Below are positions 42,185 to 51,616 of a DNA stretch of 64,000 nt, piece by piece; the first letter of the stretch is position 1; each line of letters starts with the position of its first letter. The notes under the pieces are model-generated. The model did no database searches. It was not told the origin of the DNA and saw only the letters and a list, made by a program, of their open reading frames with translations. Source of the stretch: Schauerella aestuarii (lineage in GTDB: Bacteria > Pseudomonadota > Gammaproteobacteria > Burkholderiales > Burkholderiaceae_B); assembly GCF_009866805.1 (NCBI RefSeq), contig NZ_SIZW01000043.1, forward strand, positions 62,001-126,000, read 5' to 3'. The position numbers were made by a program, and so were the translations under genes.

Positions 42185-43120
42185 TTATTTCTGCGAACCC
42201 GGCGCCCGCTTGCCGCGCGCCAATCCGTGCCCATCTTCAGCCAGCACCGTTCGCACGGCATCTGAAAACGTGCGCGCCAGCACGCCGGTGGGGCGATGAC
42301 TGGGCGTGAGCATGATGATCGGAAAACCGATCGACGGCGTAAAGGGTTTGACGACGATGTTCAGGTGCAGGAAGTCGCGCACGGTGATCGGGTTGACCAC
42401 ACTCACGCCTTGGGCGTGTGCCACCATGCTGCAGATCGACGACAGCAAATCGGCTTCAAGCGTGAGCTGACGCGACACGCGCTTGCTTTCGAAGGCGGCA
42501 TCGATGCGCTCGCGCATCCCGTCATGATGCGAGAGTGAGATAAAGCTTTCGCCAGCAAGATCGGTGGCCTTGATCGTCTTGGCGTTCGCCAGCCGGTGAT
42601 CTGCAGGCAACACGCACACGCCACGCGGATCGGCGACCTTCTCGGCAATGACGGCATTCTGCGCGTTCACGCCCGCGTAGACTGCCAGCCCGATATCGCA
42701 CAGCTGCGAAGCCACCAGATGCTCGATCGAGGCCGAATTATTGGTGCGAATAGACAGCGTGACGCCCGGGCAGTGCTTGGTGAACTCAGTCACGACGCGA
42801 GAGAGAAAGCTCACGCTCAACGCGGGGGCGGTGGCCACGCGTAGTCGTCCGGCACCGAAACGTTTGATGTTGTGCGCGGTATCCCTGAGGGTCTTGAGCC
42901 CGAGGTAATAGCGCTCCACCTCTTTGAAGAAAGCGATCGCTTCGTCAGTGGGGGTGAGTTTGTTGCCGGCTCGTTCGAACAGCTTCATATCGAGCTGATA
43001 TTCGAGATGCGCGATGAGCCGGCTCACATTGGGCTGCGTGGTATGAATATCCCGCGCCGCCACGGTCATCGAGCCGGACAGCATGACTGCCCGGAACGCC
43101 TCGATTTCCTTGGGGTTCAT
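42185..43120 (-). CDS. LysR regulator, NocR/OccR-like
   Basis: 311 residues, last gene of the opine-type operon, 15 bp after RidA. HTH: IEAFRAVMLSGSMTVAARDIHTTQPNVSRLIAHLE. The resemblance in the first domain to opine-catabolism LysR proteins supports a role as the operon's activator. A T-N11-A box precedes the first operon gene. Confidence 0.85.
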   Translation of the reverse strand: MNPKEIEAFRAVMLSGSMTVAARDIHTTQPNVSRLIAHLEYQLDMKLFERAGNKLTPTDEAIAFFKEVERYYLGLKTLRDTAHNIKRFGAGRLRVATAPALSVSFLSRVVTEFTKHCPGVTLSIRTNNSASIEHLVASQLCDIGLAVYAGVNAQNAVIAEKVADPRGVCVLPADHRLANAKTIKATDLAGESFISLSHHDGMRERIDAAFESKRVSRQLTLEADLLSSICSMVAHAQGVSVVNPITVRDFLHLNIVVKPFTPSIGFPIIMLTPSHRPTGVLARTFSDAVRTVLAEDGHGLARGKRAPGSQK

Positions 43121-43135
43121 GATCCGCTTGTGCGA

Positions 43136-43492
43136 TCAGGCCGCTTTGGCGGTCACGATGATTTCGACGAGCAGATCGTTGCGGGCCAATTTCGATTCGC
43201 CGGTGGCGCGCACGGGCTGGGTGCCTTCGGCCAGCCACTTGTCCCACACTTCATTCATGCCGGCGAAGTCGCGTTCGATGTCTTTCAGCCAGATCTGCGC
43301 CGAGATCAGACGGGTTTTGTCTACGCCTGCCTTGCCCAGATATTCTTCGATCTTGGCGAGCACTTGGGCGGTCTGGCCCTTGATGTCTTGCGTGGCATCG
43401 CCGGCCGTAAGTCCACCCACGTAAACGATGCCGCCGGTGATGACCACTCGGCTCATACGTGCGTTGGATTCGATGCGGGTGATGTCTGTCAT
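43136..43492 (-). CDS. RidA family enamine/imine deaminase
   Basis: 118 residues from the ATG at 43492, coupled to the FAD subunit by ATGA. Chorismate-mutase-like trimer family; catalytic Arg95 in QPVRATGESKLARND aligns with the RidA arginine. RidA hydrolyses reactive imines or enamines released by flavin oxidases or PLP enzymes. That suits an operon that oxidises an amine. Confidence 0.88.
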   Translation of the reverse strand: MTDITRIESNARMSRVVITGGIVYVGGLTAGDATQDIKGQTAQVLAKIEEYLGKAGVDKTRLISAQIWLKDIERDFAGMNEVWDKWLAEGTQPVRATGESKLARNDLLVEIIVTAKAA

Positions 43493-44904
43493 GGTTGAAC
43501 TCCAGGTGTTGCGGTTGGAAAATCTTCGCGCGTGGCGGCAAGTTCCGCCAGCGTGATGGGTTTGATCGGGGGCCGAATGCGATAGTATCCGACCTCGGCA
43601 GGCGATACACCCCGTGCCTGGGCAATCACCTCGGTCACGGTCAGCCCGCACAGGCGGCCCTGGCAGGGTCCCATGCCGCAGCGGCCAAAGGATTTGGTCT
43701 GATTGGGGCCGGCACAGCCGATGTCGACATAGCTGCGAATCGCGCCGGCGGTGACTTCTTCGCACCGGCACACGAGCACGTCGTCGGCCGGCATGCGATT
43801 GGCGTCCTTGGGACGATACAACGCATCCAGAAACGGCCGGATGCGCAAGTTCTTGTCGACAGCCGCCAACAAGGGAGCGGCAAGCCGGGCGCCTTCCTGT
43901 GGCGTCACGATGCCCATATCCATCGCGACCGCCAATCCGGCAAGTTCACCTTGGAGTCCGGCGACCGTTGCGCCGCCGATGCCGCGGCCGTCGCCGGCGA
44001 TCAATACGCGTTCGATGCCGCTCAGTCGACCATAGCGGTCGGCATCGGGACGCCAGCACAATTGCGCGGTATCCCACGTATGTGCGGCCCGCAGCGACCA
44101 GGTGAATTGCGTATTGGGCACCACGCCCTGGTGCAACAGCACCAGATTCGTTTCCAGCCGATGCGTGCGGCCCCCCGCCCTGAAGGTAAGGGCCTGTGCC
44201 GCCTGATCGCCCACGACCGCCAGGTCCGACGCGCCTTTGTAGAACGGCACGCCAGCGCGCTTGATGGTGTTGATCAGGCCCAAGCCTTTCTTGAGGTAGG
44301 GCCAGGCGGCCAGCGCCGCGGGCAGATGGGGCAGGGCGCGACGGTAGTCGTCGTTCGTGGTGGTGTCGACGATGGCCTGGATTTTCTGGCCGGCGCGCAC
44401 GTACTGCCAGGCGAGCAGATAGAGCAGCGGACCGCAGCCGGCCAACACCGCCGGTTGCTGAGGCACGGCATCGGCGCTTTTGAGCATGATCTGCGCGGCA
44501 CCGGCCGTCATCACGCCGGGCAAGGTCCAGCCCGGAATGGGGAAGGGGCGTTCCATGGCGCCGCTGCACAGCACCACATGTTTGCCGCGAATGCTGTGCG
44601 AGACGCCGTTTTCGAGGTAGTTGACGATGCCGTCACGGTTGACCTGCCACACCGCCGCACGTGTGATGTGGCGCGCGCCTGAAGCGGCAAACAACTGCGC
44701 CTGGGGCTTGCCCGCGGCGTAGTCCGTGCCCAGCCGATCGAGCCGTGCCGCCGGCGCTTGCATGATGCCGCGCCAGATCTGGCCGCCGGGCGCACTTTGT
44801 TCGTCCAGCAACACCACGCTTGCACCGTGCCGCGCGGCGGTGGCCGCGGCGGCCATGCCGGCGGGACCCGCACCGATCACAATCACATCCACCGATTCAC
44901 TCAT
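43489..44904 (-). CDS. Opine oxidase/hydroxyproline dehydrogenase-type subunit A, FAD with Bfd-like iron-sulphur region
   Basis: 471 residues from the ATG at 44904. N-terminal FAD motif VIVIGAGPAGMAAAATAA; a second Rossmann fold with AGCGPLLYLLAW; and a C-terminal [2Fe-2S] Bfd-like domain with Cys379, Cys381, Cys409, Cys414. This is the A subunit of OoxA/NocA/HcnB-type heteromeric amine dehydrogenases. It overlaps the ferredoxin gene by 8 nt. Partner subunits are encoded next door. Confidence 0.88.
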   Translation of the reverse strand: MSESVDVIVIGAGPAGMAAAATAARHGASVVLLDEQSAPGGQIWRGIMQAPAARLDRLGTDYAAGKPQAQLFAASGARHITRAAVWQVNRDGIVNYLENGVSHSIRGKHVVLCSGAMERPFPIPGWTLPGVMTAGAAQIMLKSADAVPQQPAVLAGCGPLLYLLAWQYVRAGQKIQAIVDTTTNDDYRRALPHLPAALAAWPYLKKGLGLINTIKRAGVPFYKGASDLAVVGDQAAQALTFRAGGRTHRLETNLVLLHQGVVPNTQFTWSLRAAHTWDTAQLCWRPDADRYGRLSGIERVLIAGDGRGIGGATVAGLQGELAGLAVAMDMGIVTPQEGARLAAPLLAAVDKNLRIRPFLDALYRPKDANRMPADDVLVCRCEEVTAGAIRSYVDIGCAGPNQTKSFGRCGMGPCQGRLCGLTVTEVIAQARGVSPAEVGYYRIRPPIKPITLAELAATREDFPTATPGVQP

Positions 44905-45229
44905 GATGCAACGCCTCCTGGGGCGCCAGGGCGGCATAGCCTTCCTGGCTGCGAATCGACATCCCGTCGCGTACGGGGATGAGACAGCTCTGACGATTGG
45001 GCACGCCGTCGATCTCGACTAAGCACTCGAAGCACACCCCCATCATGCAGTAGGGGGCGCGCGGCTTGCCGCTTACGGGCGAGGCCCGCAAGCGCGATTC
45101 GCCGCTGGACAGCAGCGCGGCGGCCACGGTGAGGCCGGCGCCCACGCGTTTTTCGGTGCCGTTGAATTGAATGCGTACGCTAGGCGCCGCATCGGGTTGG
45201 GGCAGAACGGTAAACAGCTCAATGGCCAT
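44897..45229 (-). CDS. [2Fe-2S] subunit of the amine oxidase
   Basis: 110 residues from the ATG at 45229. Cysteines 61, 66, 69 and 82 (C-x4-C-x2-C-x12-C) bind a [2Fe-2S] cluster. This small gamma subunit links the two flavoprotein subunits in D-hydroxyproline dehydrogenase and opine dehydrogenases. It overlaps both neighbours. Confidence 0.85.
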   Translation of the reverse strand: MAIELFTVLPQPDAAPSVRIQFNGTEKRVGAGLTVAAALLSSGESRLRASPVSGKPRAPYCMMGVCFECLVEIDGVPNRQSCLIPVRDGMSIRSQEGYAALAPQEALHHE

Positions 45230-46349
45230 GGTGAAACTCTCGGGTGGGATCCAGGAAACGGGCGCCGGAAAACGTATCGAGCTTGTCGGGTTTGGGGCCG
45301 CCGGCAATCCAGGGTGCGAGCCGCATCGCGTGCGCAGCCGCGAGCGTGACGCCGCTGTGGCAGGTGGCGACGAAAGCGCCCGGATGCGTGGTCGACGCGT
45401 CGTAAATGGGATAGCCATCGGGCGACATCACGCGCAGCGCGGCCCAGCTGCGAATCACATTCAAGCCCGACAACTGCGGAAAGCAGACCATGGCGCGCTG
45501 GGCGATGCGGGCCAGCACTTCGGTGCGGGTGGTGTCGTCCAGACCCATATCTTCCAGCGAGTCGCCGATCTGGATGGTGCCCTCGTCGGTTTGACGCACG
45601 TAGATCGTGGGATGGGTGAGGAAGGGCTGTACGCGCTCGCCCACCAGCACTTGTCCCTGATTGGGCGCCACCGGCGCATGCAGGCCCACCTGCTCGGCGA
45701 GTGCCTTGTTGCCTAGTCCTGCCGTGAGCAGAATGCGCGGCGCGCACCAGGTGTCGCCACCCGAGCTTACGGAAAAGGCTTTCCCGTCGTGCTCGATCTT
45801 GTCGACGCGGCGTTCGACGTGATACATCGCGCCGCTCGTGTCGCATGCCCGGTGCAGGGCATGAAACAGCTTGAGCGGATTGACGTGGCCGTCCATCGGC
45901 GTATAGCTCGCGCCGTAGACGTTGGGTCCAACCGCCGGCAAACGCGCGTGCAATGCCGCTTGCGGCAGCATCTCGTAGCGGTAGTCCTCGCCGACTGCGT
46001 CGCGCAGCGATTGCAGACGTTGCTCGCGCTCCTCGAATTCAGCTTGCGTGAGGCAGAAGTGAAAGCCGCCATCCTGCTTGAGTTCGACGTCCACGCCGGT
46101 TTCTTTCAACAGATCCGCGGCCAGCGCCGGCCAGAGCTTGGACGACCCCAGCGACCAGCGCGCGTATTGCGGCGTGCCGTAGCCTTTGCCTTGCACCCAC
46201 ACCAGGCCGAAGTTGCCGCGCGAGGCGCGGAAGGCCACGTCGCCTTCGTCCAGCAACGCCACTTTCAGGCCTTGCCGCAGGAGCCCGTACGCACAGGCGG
46301 AGCCGACCAGACCGCCGCCCAGAATAATGATGTCGCTCGTATGTTGCAT
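45219..46349 (-). CDS. Opine oxidase-type subunit B, FAD (DAO family)
   Basis: 376 residues, DAO-fold flavoprotein: DIIILGGGLVGSACAYGLLRQG at 6-27. It is the beta, substrate-oxidising subunit (OoxB/HypDH-beta type). Overlaps the ferredoxin gene by 11 nt and begins 2 nt after the permease stop. The substrate is not readable from the sequence. Confidence 0.86.
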   Translation of the reverse strand: MQHTSDIIILGGGLVGSACAYGLLRQGLKVALLDEGDVAFRASRGNFGLVWVQGKGYGTPQYARWSLGSSKLWPALAADLLKETGVDVELKQDGGFHFCLTQAEFEEREQRLQSLRDAVGEDYRYEMLPQAALHARLPAVGPNVYGASYTPMDGHVNPLKLFHALHRACDTSGAMYHVERRVDKIEHDGKAFSVSSGGDTWCAPRILLTAGLGNKALAEQVGLHAPVAPNQGQVLVGERVQPFLTHPTIYVRQTDEGTIQIGDSLEDMGLDDTTRTEVLARIAQRAMVCFPQLSGLNVIRSWAALRVMSPDGYPIYDASTTHPGAFVATCHSGVTLAAAHAMRLAPWIAGGPKPDKLDTFSGARFLDPTREFHHGH

Positions 46350-46351
46350 GC

Positions 46352-47146
46352 TTACCCTTTACCCACCAGCACGCGGTCCAGTCCCACCAGCCGATCCATC
46401 ACGACCATCACGATGAGCGTGGCGACGATGAGGACGGTGGAAACCGAGGCGACCAGCGGATCGATACTTTGAGAGATGTAGCTGTACATGGCCACAGGCA
46501 ACGTGGTGGTGCCTGGCGTGGCCACGAAAATCGTCATGGTGACTTCATCGAAGCTCTGGATGAACGCCAGCATCCAGCCGCCGGCCACACCCGGCACGAT
46601 GAGCGGCAGGACGATGCGGCGAAACACGGTGCCCGGGCCTGCACCTAACGAACGTGCGGCGAGTTCGGCGTCGCGGTTCATGCCGATGGCCGACGCCAGC
46701 GTCAACCGCAGGGCATAGGGGAACACGACGATCACGTGCGTCATCGAGAGCCAGCCGAACGAACCGCTCAACCCCGCAAGATTGAAGAAGCGCAGGAAGG
46801 CGATGCCCATCACCACGTGCGGGATCATCAGTGGCGACAAGAAGAACGCCATCAACGTGCTGCGCCCCGGAAAGCGATAGCGCGCCAACGCCAGCGCCGC
46901 AGGCACCGCCAGAATGATGGCGACCGTGGCGGCAACGAAGGCCAGCCATGACGACATCAGAAACGCATTGATGAACTGGCGCTGCTCGAGAATGGCTTCG
47001 AACCAGCGCAGCGACAAGCCGTCGGTGGGCAGGGAGATATAGCCGCGCGACGTAAACGAGACGGCGATCACCACCACCAGTGGCGCGAGAATGAACGCGA
47101 TGAAAAACGCGTGATAGGTCAGGCCAAGCCAGCCGTTCTTTTTCAT
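46352..47146 (-). CDS. ABC permease, PotC-like
   Basis: 264 residues, six predicted membrane helices and the EAA-type loop AARSLGAGPGTVFRRIVLPLIVPG. Second permease of the spermidine/putrescine-opine-type importer. Confidence 0.9.
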   Translation of the reverse strand: MKKNGWLGLTYHAFFIAFILAPLVVVIAVSFTSRGYISLPTDGLSLRWFEAILEQRQFINAFLMSSWLAFVAATVAIILAVPAALALARYRFPGRSTLMAFFLSPLMIPHVVMGIAFLRFFNLAGLSGSFGWLSMTHVIVVFPYALRLTLASAIGMNRDAELAARSLGAGPGTVFRRIVLPLIVPGVAGGWMLAFIQSFDEVTMTIFVATPGTTTLPVAMYSYISQSIDPLVASVSTVLIVATLIVMVVMDRLVGLDRVLVGKG

Positions 47147-47156
47147 GATGCGCTCC

Positions 47157-48062
47157 TCAGCTCTCGAAGACTTGCGCGTAACGGCGCTCGATGTAGCGAT
47201 TGCTGCCCAGGATCACGGCCAGCATGCCCACGAGCAGCAGCACGGCGATGGCGGCGCCCAACGGCCAGTTCAGCGTGCCGGTGAATTCGTCGTACGCGGC
47301 GGTCGCCACGACCTTCAAGCGCCGGCCGCCCAGGATCGCGGGGGTGGCAAATGCGGATGCGGACAAGGCAAAGACGATGATGCCGCCCGACAGGATGCCC
47401 GGCATGATCTGCGGCAGGATGATGCGGCGCATGACGGTGGCGTGGGAGCCGCCGAGCGACAGGCCGGCATGTTCGACCGAGCTATCGAGCTTCTGCAGGG
47501 ACGCCCAGATCGAAATGATCATGAAGGGGATCAGCACATGCGTGAGCGCGATCGTCACGCCCGTCATGGTGTAGAGCATCTTCAACGGCGTTTGCGTGGC
47601 ACCCAGCGTGATCAGGGCCGTGTTGATCAAGCCTTCGTTGCCCATCAGGATGGCCCAGCCCAGCGTGCGCACCATCACCGAGATCAGAAGTGGGGCGAGG
47701 ATCACGATCAGGAAGATCGCGCGCCAGGGGCTGCGCATCCGCGAGAGGATCAAAGCCTCGGGCACGCCGAGCACGATCGACATCACGGTGACGGCCAGCG
47801 ACATCAGCAGCGTGCGCAGAAAGATCTCGTGGTAATAGCTATCGGACAGCACCTCGATGTAGTTGGCGATGGTGTAGCCCTGGCCCACGCCGAGCGCGCT
47901 GTCGTAGACCGAGAACGACAGGATCGCCGTCAACCCGAGCGGCACCAGCAACAGGCCGACGAACAGCAGCAGTGCCGGGCTCGCCAGGTAGAACGGGCTG
48001 GGGTTGAAGCGGGGTCGTATGCCCGGTGCAACCGATGGCGACATCGCAGTGGAATCAGCCAT
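47157..48062 (-). CDS. ABC permease, PotB-like
   Basis: 301 residues from the ATG at 48062, overlapping the ATPase stop by 8 nt (a longer frame to 48188 is unsupported). Six helices and the EAA loop HAGLSLGGSHATVMRRIILPQIMPG. First permease of the importer; a 40-residue polar N-terminus precedes helix 1. Confidence 0.9.
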   Translation of the reverse strand: MADSTAMSPSVAPGIRPRFNPSPFYLASPALLLFVGLLLVPLGLTAILSFSVYDSALGVGQGYTIANYIEVLSDSYYHEIFLRTLLMSLAVTVMSIVLGVPEALILSRMRSPWRAIFLIVILAPLLISVMVRTLGWAILMGNEGLINTALITLGATQTPLKMLYTMTGVTIALTHVLIPFMIISIWASLQKLDSSVEHAGLSLGGSHATVMRRIILPQIMPGILSGGIIVFALSASAFATPAILGGRRLKVVATAAYDEFTGTLNWPLGAAIAVLLLVGMLAVILGSNRYIERRYAQVFES

Positions 48063-49122
48063 GATTGGCCTCGTGCGCCAGGATGCGCATGTCGTCGTCC
48101 TGCCAACCCAGATGCACCGGTTCACCTTCCTGCGGCGGCGGCACCCCCACATTGGGCACGCTAATGCGCAGGCGTCCCAGATCGCCATCTACCTCGAGCG
48201 CCCAGTGGCTGCCGAGGAACATCCGTGCACTTACCGTGCTGGTCATGCGGCTTTCTTCGGGCGACACCAGACGAATTTTTTCGGGGCGCACGTAGATTTG
48301 CACGGCCTCCGGACAGGCACGGTTGTTGTGCGGAATCTTCATCGAAAGCGTGCCGGACTGCACTTCGCAACAGCGATCGTTGCGCACGGTGACGCGGCCG
48401 TCGATACGGTTGGTTTTGCCCAGAAAGCCCGACGCGAAGGCGGACTCGGGCTTTTCATAGGCATCGAACGGTGTGGAGACCTGCACGAGTTCGCCGCCGA
48501 ACATCACGGCAATGCGGTCGCTCATCGTCATGGCTTCGACCTGATCGTGCGTGACCAGGATGGTGGTGATGCCCAGCGTTTTTTGAATGTTGCGCAATTC
48601 GACGTGCATCTCTTCGCGCAGCTTGGCATCGAGATTGGACATCGGCTCGTCGAGCAGCAGCACCTTGGGCCGAATGGCGAGGGCGCGCGCAATGGCGACC
48701 CGCTGGCGTTGGCCGCCAGAAAGATTGCGGGGATAGCGATCGCCCAGTCCGCCCAGGCGCACGAGCTCGAGCGTTTCGCCGATGCGGCGTTTGCGGTCGG
48801 CCGCGCCCATGCCCTGCATTTCCAGGCCGAAACTGATGTTCTCGGCCACGGTCATGTGGGGAAAGAGGGCATAGCTTTGAAAGACAATCCCCATGCCGCG
48901 CTTCTCGGGCGGCACGCGGGTCACGTCGCGTCCTTCGAGCAGGATGCGTCCGCGCGTGGGTTCGGTGAAGCCCGCAATCATCTGCAGCGTGGTCGTCTTG
49001 CCGCAGCCGGAGGGGCCCAGCAGGGAGACGAACTCGCCTTGTTCGACAGTGAGGCTGACGCTTTCGACGACGTTGATGTCGCCGTAGCGCTTGTTCAAAC
49101 CGTCTAGTTGGAGATAAGTCAT
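48055..49122 (-). CDS. ABC transporter ATPase, PotA/opine type
   Basis: 355 residues from the ATG at 49122 with AAAGGA upstream. Walker A GPSGCGKTT, signature [15 protein letters not shown], Walker B VLLLDEPMSNLD, switch VTHDQ; a C-terminal TOBE domain (about 265-350). Typical of polyamine/opine/iron importers. Confidence 0.92.
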   Translation of the reverse strand: MTYLQLDGLNKRYGDINVVESVSLTVEQGEFVSLLGPSGCGKTTTLQMIAGFTEPTRGRILLEGRDVTRVPPEKRGMGIVFQSYALFPHMTVAENISFGLEMQGMGAADRKRRIGETLELVRLGGLGDRYPRNLSGGQRQRVAIARALAIRPKVLLLDEPMSNLDAKLREEMHVELRNIQKTLGITTILVTHDQVEAMTMSDRIAVMFGGELVQVSTPFDAYEKPESAFASGFLGKTNRIDGRVTVRNDRCCEVQSGTLSMKIPHNNRACPEAVQIYVRPEKIRLVSPEESRMTSTVSARMFLGSHWALEVDGDLGRLRISVPNVGVPPPQEGEPVHLGWQDDDMRILAHEANHG

Positions 49123-49187
49123 GGCGAGTCCTTTACGAGGCGACTGGCGTACATGGCATCGGGACGGCAGCACGCCGCCCCGGGCGC

Positions 49188-49275
49188 GATCAACCTGGGT
49201 TGATCAATCGGGGAGATCAACCGGTCGTGATCAACCAAGGTGATCGACCGGCGTGATCAACCGGGGTGATCACCG
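49188..49275. repeat. Iteron-like 13-15-bp repeats ahead of the ATPase gene
   Basis: Six to seven degenerate units of TGATCAACCGGNG run from 49188 to 49275, ending inside the last codons of the binding-protein gene; its stop TGA at 49270 is part of the array. Its place at the end of the binding-protein gene resembles the other gene-end repeats. Confidence 0.75.
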
Positions 49276-50307
49276 TTCAACGGTGCGGTTCCAGCGGGTG
49301 GTCCACTCGCTGCGCTTGGCATTGATCGTGGTCCAGTCCATCACCTGCATGTTCTTCACGGCTTCCGGGCCGTAAGGCACACGCTTGGCCACGTCTTCAG
49401 GCAGCTTGGTTTCGGTGTTGGTCGGACCCCAGCCTTCGCTTTGCGCGAGCAGTTCCTGCGTCTTGGGGCGCACCATGAACTTCAGGAATTTCTGCGCCAG
49501 CTCGGGCTCCGGACTCTTGTTGACCGCGCAGGCCGCGACCTGCAACGCTACTGCGCCTTCCTTGGGGTACACGAATTCCACCGGGAAGCCGGTGTTCTTC
49601 AAGGCTTGAACGCGGCCGCTGCCATGCGCGGCAAGAATGGTGCTGCCGTTCTGGAACATCTCCGCCAGCTTGCCCGGCGCGGGTTCCCACGCGACCACAT
49701 TGGGGCCGGCTTCATCGACCATGGCCTTGAACCCGGGGTCGATATTCTTTTCGCTGCCGCCGCGCAACTTGGCAAACACCACGAGCGTGTGCAGCCCGTA
49801 CGTATTGGTGATCGACGGAATCACCACCTTCTGCTTGAACTTGGGATCGACCAGCGCTTCCCAGGAGGTGGGCGCGGGCAGGCCCAGCTTCTTGAAGGCT
49901 TCGGTGTTGTAGGCCAGACCAGTGGCGACCAGGCCGACGCCGAGGGCCTTGCCGTCGATGTTGGCCATGTCGTAGAGGCCCTTGAAGGTATCGGCCTGGA
50001 TGGGATCGCAGAAGCCCAGCTGCAGCGCCTGCCACATCGGACCGTCGTCCAGCACGGCCACGCCGATCTCGGGCTTGTTGCGCTGCGCCTGCATCTTGGC
50101 CAAGGTTTCGGTCGACGTACCGGTGACCTGCACCACCTTCACGCCGGGGTTCTCCGCCTCGAACTCAGGGAAGAGTTTTTCCTTCATCAGCTTCTCGGTC
50201 GAGCCGCCGTTGGCGGCGACATACAGCGTTTGTGCCGAGGCGGTGGCGGCGGCAGCGCAACAGAGGGCTGCGAGGGCGGTCGTGACGGCGTGGGTGCGAA
50301 GCTTCAT
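49270..50307 (-). CDS. ABC substrate-binding protein, opine/polyamine type
   Basis: 345 residues from the ATG at 50307. Signal peptide cut near ASAQTLYVA. The mature protein has a PotD/opine-type fold with ANGGSTEKLMKEKLFPEFEAENPGVKV. First gene of the operon. Its stop codon lies in a repeat array. Ligand is unknown; by gene content an opine or N-modified amino acid. Confidence 0.86.
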   Translation of the reverse strand: MKLRTHAVTTALAALCCAAAATASAQTLYVAANGGSTEKLMKEKLFPEFEAENPGVKVVQVTGTSTETLAKMQAQRNKPEIGVAVLDDGPMWQALQLGFCDPIQADTFKGLYDMANIDGKALGVGLVATGLAYNTEAFKKLGLPAPTSWEALVDPKFKQKVVIPSITNTYGLHTLVVFAKLRGGSEKNIDPGFKAMVDEAGPNVVAWEPAPGKLAEMFQNGSTILAAHGSGRVQALKNTGFPVEFVYPKEGAVALQVAACAVNKSPEPELAQKFLKFMVRPKTQELLAQSEGWGPTNTETKLPEDVAKRVPYGPEAVKNMQVMDWTTINAKRSEWTTRWNRTVER

Positions 50308-50640
50308 GACGAGTATTCCCCTTGTGATGACGATATGTGAAATCGGCAATGGCATCCGGGCAAGGCCACGGTGCGAGACCATTCTGCGAGCCGTGCTCCA
50401 TACGGGTCAAATGCGAAAAGGGGGGTTCCTCATGCCAATTTGGTATGCGTCGAATTGGTGCTTGCGCTTGAAGCGCCCGGCGCGGCCTGCTGGAACCCGC
50501 CGCCAAACCCCTGTCGTCATAGGTAAATCGGCGCTCGCACAGTGTGCGCAGAGGCCTCGGTTGCGCCGGCGCAGGCGCACGGCCTTGGCGCATGAAATGG
50601 CCTACCTATCGGAAACCCGAGGGTCGTTCCGTGCAGCGCA
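50308..50640. other. Promoter region of the opine-type operon
   Basis: 333 bp between the LysR stop and the operon's first gene. It has a near-perfect inverted repeat at 50431-50447 and no gene I can support. Confidence 0.5.
50431..50447. promoter_or_regulatory. LysR T-N11-A box
   Basis: CATGCCAATTTGGTATG: arms with one mismatch, and T at 50433 to A at 50445 gives the T-N11-A pattern. It is about 125 bp before the binding-protein ATG, the right distance for LysR activation. Confidence 0.5.
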
Positions 50641-51531
50641 TCAAACCGGTTTTTGCCGCTTGATCATGCCGATCAGGGTCTGGGCTGCAATGGACAGGCT
50701 GCGCCCGCGCGCCCACACGAGGTATACCGGCCGCTTCAGTCCGGCATCGCGCAGGCGAATGGAGACGAGCCCCGCGTTGTGAAAAGTGGGCAGGCTGAAC
50801 TGCGGCATCACGCTCACGCCGAATCCATGGACGATCAGCCCGGCGAGGGTGGTGAAATGCTCGACCTCGATGCCGGTATCGCGAATCGGCACGGCGCGCA
50901 GCACCGGCATGAGCTGCTGCCACACACTGCCGCTGCGCACGGTATGGATGAAGTCCACCTGCGCCAGATCGGCCACGTTGAGCCGCTTGCGTGTGGCCAG
51001 CGGATGATCTTGCCGGCAGACGAGATAGAAGTTCTCTTGAAACAGCAGCGTGCTCTCGAATTCTCGATCGTTGCCTCGTTGGGCATTGAGCGCGAAGTCG
51101 GCCGAGCCCTCGCGCACGAGCGACAGGCAACGATCGGAATAGGTGTCGAACACGCTGACCTGCACGCCCGGATGCTCGCGCCGATAGGTGGCAATAATGG
51201 CGGGAAGCCAGTCGGAGAGATGGGAGGGGGGCGCTGCGAGGGCCACTTTGCCGCGGCGTTGCGCGGCGTGCTCACCGATGTTCTTGAATGCCGCGTCGAT
51301 ATCGAAGGCAAGCTGGCGGGCGCTGATCGAGAAAAGTTTGCCCTCGGCCGTGAGCGCCACCTGCCGCGTGCTGCGATCGAAGAGCCGGGCGCCCGCCTGC
51401 TGCTCGAGTTTGGCGATCGTTTGACTGAAGGCCGACTGCGACACATTGCACCGCTTGGCCGCCACCGTGAACTGCAAGCACTCTTCCAGCACCAGAAACG
51501 CGTGCAACGCTCGACCGCTGAAATTAATCAT
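50641..51531 (-). CDS. LysR family regulator, divergent from the AtuA operon
   Basis: 296 residues from the ATG at 51531; the open frame to 52056 overlaps the divergent gene and is not used. HTH: ALHAFLVLEECLQFTVAAKRCNVSQSAFSQTIAKLE. Effector domain to 290. The 85-bp gap to the AtuA gene is AT-rich and shared, so this regulator probably controls the right-hand operon. Confidence 0.88.
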   Translation of the reverse strand: MINFSGRALHAFLVLEECLQFTVAAKRCNVSQSAFSQTIAKLEQQAGARLFDRSTRQVALTAEGKLFSISARQLAFDIDAAFKNIGEHAAQRRGKVALAAPPSHLSDWLPAIIATYRREHPGVQVSVFDTYSDRCLSLVREGSADFALNAQRGNDREFESTLLFQENFYLVCRQDHPLATRKRLNVADLAQVDFIHTVRSGSVWQQLMPVLRAVPIRDTGIEVEHFTTLAGLIVHGFGVSVMPQFSLPTFHNAGLVSIRLRDAGLKRPVYLVWARGRSLSIAAQTLIGMIKRQKPV

Positions 51532-51616
51532 ATTGGCTAATGAATTGTGCAGATAAATTAATTTTACAGAACGATAGGCGGTTCCGATAATAAAGCGACA
51601 ACAACGGGAGACAACC

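Noticed and set aside
47145-48164. 339-codon plus-strand frame opposite the PotB-like permease
   Set aside because: Highly polar His/Gln/Arg/Asp composition with no motif, a shadow of the permease gene.
49188-49275. CRISPR-like short repeat array
   Set aside because: Units are 13-15 bp with no unique spacers and lie at the end of a gene; it is a degenerate tandem repeat.
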